Positions 13,992 to 15,946 of a DNA stretch of 15,946 nucleotides are shown one piece after another. Position numbers and translations under genes: made by a program. Numbering within the stretch: position 1 is the first letter of the stretch; the number at the start of each line of letters is the position of its first letter. The stretch lies in the NCBI RefSeq assembly GCF_000331775.1, contig NZ_CAPJ01000164.1:1-15946 (forward strand). Direction: 5' to 3'. The notes under the pieces are model-generated. The model was not told where the DNA came from. It saw nothing but the letters and a program-made list of their open reading frames with translations, and searched no databases. This stretch comes from Xanthomonas translucens pv. translucens DSM 18974 (lineage in GTDB: Bacteria > Pseudomonadota > Gammaproteobacteria > Xanthomonadales > Xanthomonadaceae).

Positions 13992-15236
13992 TCAATCAAA
14001 CAACCCACCCTGTCGCGGCGCCGGCGCCAACTGCGCCCGCAACCGCTGCGGATCGTCCAGGCGTCGGCGCGGATGATGATCCACCACACTGACGAACGGC
14101 AGCACCTTCTTCATCGGCATCCGCAACCGCGCCAGATCCTCGACCCGCAACCGCGCATGCCGCCGTGCCAACAACAACCGTTCCACATTGCGCGTCCCCA
14201 GGCCCGGCACCCGCAACAACATCTCCCGCGCCGCCGTATTCACATCCACCGGAAACCGCTCCGGATGCCGCAATGCCCAGGCCAGCTTCGGATCCACATC
14301 CAGATCCAGCATGCCGCTGGCCGCCTCCGGCGCGATCTCCTCTACCGAAAAATCGTAGAACCGCAACAGCCAATCGGCCTGGTACAGACGATGCTCGCGC
14401 TGCAACGGCGGTGCCTGCAACGGCAGCTTCGAGGACGCATCGGGAATCGGACTGAACGCGGAGTAATAGACCCGCCGCAGCCGGTAATTGCCGTAGAGAT
14501 TATGGCTGGTGCGCAGGATCGCGCGGTCGTCGGCCCCATCCGCGCCGACGATCATCTGCGTGCTCTGCCCGGCCGGCGCGAAACGCGGCGGCTTGGCGCT
14601 GAGCTTGCGCTCGGCCTTGCGCGCCGCCTTGCTTTCCTCGATGCGCCAGCGCAGCTCGCCCATCGCCGCGCGGATGCCGCCGACGCTCTTCTCCGGCGCG
14701 AGCTGGGCCAGGCCCTGTTCGGTCGGCAGCTCGACATTGATGCTGAGCCGGTCGGCGTAGCGGCCGGCCGCGGCCAGCAGGTCCGGCGCCGCATCGGGAA
14801 TGGTCTTGAGATGGATGTAGCCGGCGAAGCGATGCTCCTCGCGCAGCTGCCGCGCCACTTCCACCAGTTGCTCCATCGTGTAGTCGCTGTTGCGGATGAT
14901 GCCGCTGGACAGGAACAGGCCCTCGATGTAATTGCGCTTGTAGAAATCCAGGGTCAGCTTCACCACCTCGGCCGGGGTGAAGCGCGCGCGGCGCACGTTG
15001 CTGGACACCCGGTTGACGCAGTACGCGCAGTCGAACACGCAGAAGTTGGTCAGCAGGATCTTCAGCAGCGACACGCAGCGGCCATCGGGCGTGTACGAAT
15101 GGCAGATGCCCATGCCTTCGGTGCTACCGATGCCACCGCTGCGCAGCGAATGGCGCTGGTCCGCGCCGCTGGAGGCGCAGGAGGCGTCGTATTTGGCCGC
15201 GTCGGCGAGCACGGCGAGCTTTTCGAGGGTATTCAC
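13992..15236 (-). CDS. Radical SAM protein of the putative DNA modification/repair family (TIGR03916-type)
   Basis: The start is GTG at 15236-15234 (NTLEKLAVLADAAKYDASCA), 414 aa; the Shine-Dalgarno is weak. The radical SAM cluster motif is Cys66-x3-Cys70-x2-Cys73 (CVFDCAYC). Further conserved cysteines precede it (Cys20, Cys45, Cys54 in GICHSYTPDGRC), which could hold a second cluster. The barrel continues with YIEGLFLSSGIIRNSDYTME, HLKTIPDAAP, LSINVELPTEQGLAQLAPEK and QSTQMIVGADGADDRAILRT. The C-terminal part has a helix-hairpin-helix DNA-binding motif, LLRVPGLGTRNVERLLLARR (about 340-359). The last residues, QGGLFD, fit the Q-x-x-L-F pattern of beta-clamp-binding peptides. The family regularly occurs next to DUF4130/UdgX proteins, as here, so it is inferred to process damaged or modified DNA, though the reaction is unknown. 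Beyond the stop lies a microsatellite-flanked spacer before the partner gene. Confidence 0.92.
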   Translation of the reverse strand: MNTLEKLAVLADAAKYDASCASSGADQRHSLRSGGIGSTEGMGICHSYTPDGRCVSLLKILLTNFCVFDCAYCVNRVSSNVRRARFTPAEVVKLTLDFYKRNYIEGLFLSSGIIRNSDYTMEQLVEVARQLREEHRFAGYIHLKTIPDAAPDLLAAAGRYADRLSINVELPTEQGLAQLAPEKSVGGIRAAMGELRWRIEESKAARKAERKLSAKPPRFAPAGQSTQMIVGADGADDRAILRTSHNLYGNYRLRRVYYSAFSPIPDASSKLPLQAPPLQREHRLYQADWLLRFYDFSVEEIAPEAASGMLDLDVDPKLAWALRHPERFPVDVNTAAREMLLRVPGLGTRNVERLLLARRHARLRVEDLARLRMPMKKVLPFVSVVDHHPRRRLDDPQRLRAQLAPAPRQGGLFD

Positions 15237-15256
15237 CTGGATACGATGCCCGGCGA

Positions 15257-15277
15257 CCGTCTCAGTCTGTGAGACGG
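15257..15277. other. Hairpin ahead of the radical SAM gene
   Basis: CCGTCTCA (15257-15264) and TGAGACGG (15270-15277) are perfect 8-bp arms around loop GTCTG, 20 nt upstream of the radical SAM GTG and 58 nt after the stop of the preceding gene. There is no T-run, so it may be a weak terminator of the dioxygenase gene, an operator dyad, or a leader hairpin of the repair gene. Confidence 0.45.
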
Positions 15278-15335
15278 CAATGCGTGATCGCCTTCACCGC
15301 GATGAACGACTCAGCCGGTCGCCGGCCCAGCCGGC

Positions 15336-15946
15336 TCAGGCCGCGGCGCGCGGCGCCCCGCCGTCGAACCGATACAGGTCCATCGCCAGCAGCCCGGCAT
15401 CGATGCCGGCATCGATGCGCTGTGCGCCCAGTCCCTGCTCGCCGGCGGCGCCCATCGCGAAATAGAGCGGCAACCAGTGCTCGTCGGTAGGATGCGCGCG
15501 GTCGGCGAACGGCGCCTGGCGGCGGTAGTCGAGCAAGGCCGGCAGGTCTTCGCGCCGCAACGCCTGTTCCACCCAGTCGATGAACGGGCGCACATACGGC
15601 GCGTCCTTGCCCTCGGCGTAGCGGCCGAGGTCGTGCAGGTTGTGGGTGATGCTGCCCGAACCGATCAGCAGCACGCCGTCGTCGCGCAGCGGCGCCAGCG
15701 CGCGGCCCATGGCCAGCTGGTGGGCGGGGCCGAGTTCCGGCTGGATCGACAGCGGCACCACCGCGATGTCGGCCTGTGGGTACAGCAGCGACAACGGCAC
15801 CCACACGCCATGGTCCAGGCCGCGGCGCGCGTCCACGTAGGGCTGCAGGCCGGCGCGTTCGAGCTGCGCGGCGACCTCGCGCGCCAGCGCCGGCGCACCC
15901 GGCGCCGGGTACTGCATCTCGTGCAGCGCGCGCGGGAAACCGCCGA
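15336..15946 (-). CDS. 4,5-DOPA dioxygenase extradiol / YgiD-type LigB protein (N-terminus outside window)
   Basis: The frame is open through the window edge, giving about 202 C-terminal residues. The upstream codons GGFPRALHE directly precede MQYPAPGAP, which is the family's 'GGFPxxLxxxxYPAPG' motif, so the Met at 15917 is internal and not the start. Other matches are the basal RRGLDHGVWVPLSLLYPQAD, IPVVPLSIQ-like IAVVPLSIQPELGPAHQLAM, LIGSGSITHNLHDLG and DEHWLPLYFAMGAAG. The histidines in GLDHG, THNL and EHW fit the metal-site and second-shell positions of YgiD/DODA class III extradiol dioxygenases, which bind Zn or Fe; the first His ligand lies outside the window. It probably opens catechol-type aromatic rings; the natural substrate in bacteria is uncertain. 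It is on the same strand as the repair pair, 99 bp upstream, with a hairpin between. Confidence 0.9.
   Translation of the reverse strand, partial: GGFPRALHEMQYPAPGAPALAREVAAQLERAGLQPYVDARRGLDHGVWVPLSLLYPQADIAVVPLSIQPELGPAHQLAMGRALAPLRDDGVLLIGSGSITHNLHDLGRYAEGKDAPYVRPFIDWVEQALRREDLPALLDYRRQAPFADRAHPTDEHWLPLYFAMGAAGEQGLGAQRIDAGIDAGLLAMDLYRFDGGAPRAAA

Noticed and set aside
14073..15272. A 399-codon plus-strand open frame opposite the radical SAM gene
   Set aside because: Composition is His/Gln/Arg-rich with no motif, while the minus strand has a full radical SAM signature and helix-hairpin-helix.

Overview
The window looks like chromosomal DNA of a Xanthomonas or a very close Xanthomonadaceae relative. 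It is very G+C-rich throughout. It carries REP-type repeats of the GTAGGAGC...TTCAGCCGCGAC kind, several conserved hypothetical genes I recall from this family, a xanthomonalisin-like S53 protease, and a Ser/Pro-rich, lower-GC gene that resembles a type III effector. No rRNA, tRNA or CRISPR array was seen.

Region 1-2431: the tail of an unidentified gene; a repeat field with two REPINs; a secreted coiled-coil protein (minus strand) resembling the sensor tail of xanthomonad BlaR1/M56 peptidases, with two BlaI/MecI-type operator palindromes upstream; then a plus-strand pair, a charged conserved hypothetical and a DUF4031 protein. Region 2432-3574 is the most foreign-looking part: nested dyads, an imperfect PIP box, a 143-aa effector-like gene with a 15-bp in-frame repeat, a hairpin, and a decayed 3' end of an IS5-type transposase. 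Region 3575-5665 is a full-length secreted sedolisin with a fibronectin-III-like tail.

Region 5726-10206: an acidic DUF6630-like gene (minus), a small DUF3297 gene (plus), then a minus-strand run of a CPA1 Na+/H+ antiporter followed by a YadGH-like ABC ATPase/permease pair whose genes overlap by 4 bp. The antiporter and the ATPase are separated by two facing arrays of a GGGGACC heptamer that can form either G-quadruplexes or one long duplex. Region 10433-11993 (plus): a TylF-like methyltransferase, a possible 26-codon leader ORF, and an exported FAS1 (fasciclin) protein closed by a good terminator.

Region 12112-15236 (minus) is a two-gene DNA-repair module: a radical SAM protein of the 'putative DNA modification/repair' family and a DUF4130-UdgX fusion whose UdgX half keeps the histidine used for covalent capture of uracil sites. 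The two genes are pushed apart by about 440 bp of non-coding DNA bounded by two hexanucleotide arrays and holding four strong hairpins. The window ends in a truncated 4,5-DOPA-dioxygenase/YgiD-type gene. The least ordinary items are the effector-like island, the repair pair with its intervening structured element and possible clamp-binding tail, the orphan BlaR1-tail-like protein with its operators, and the facing heptamer arrays.
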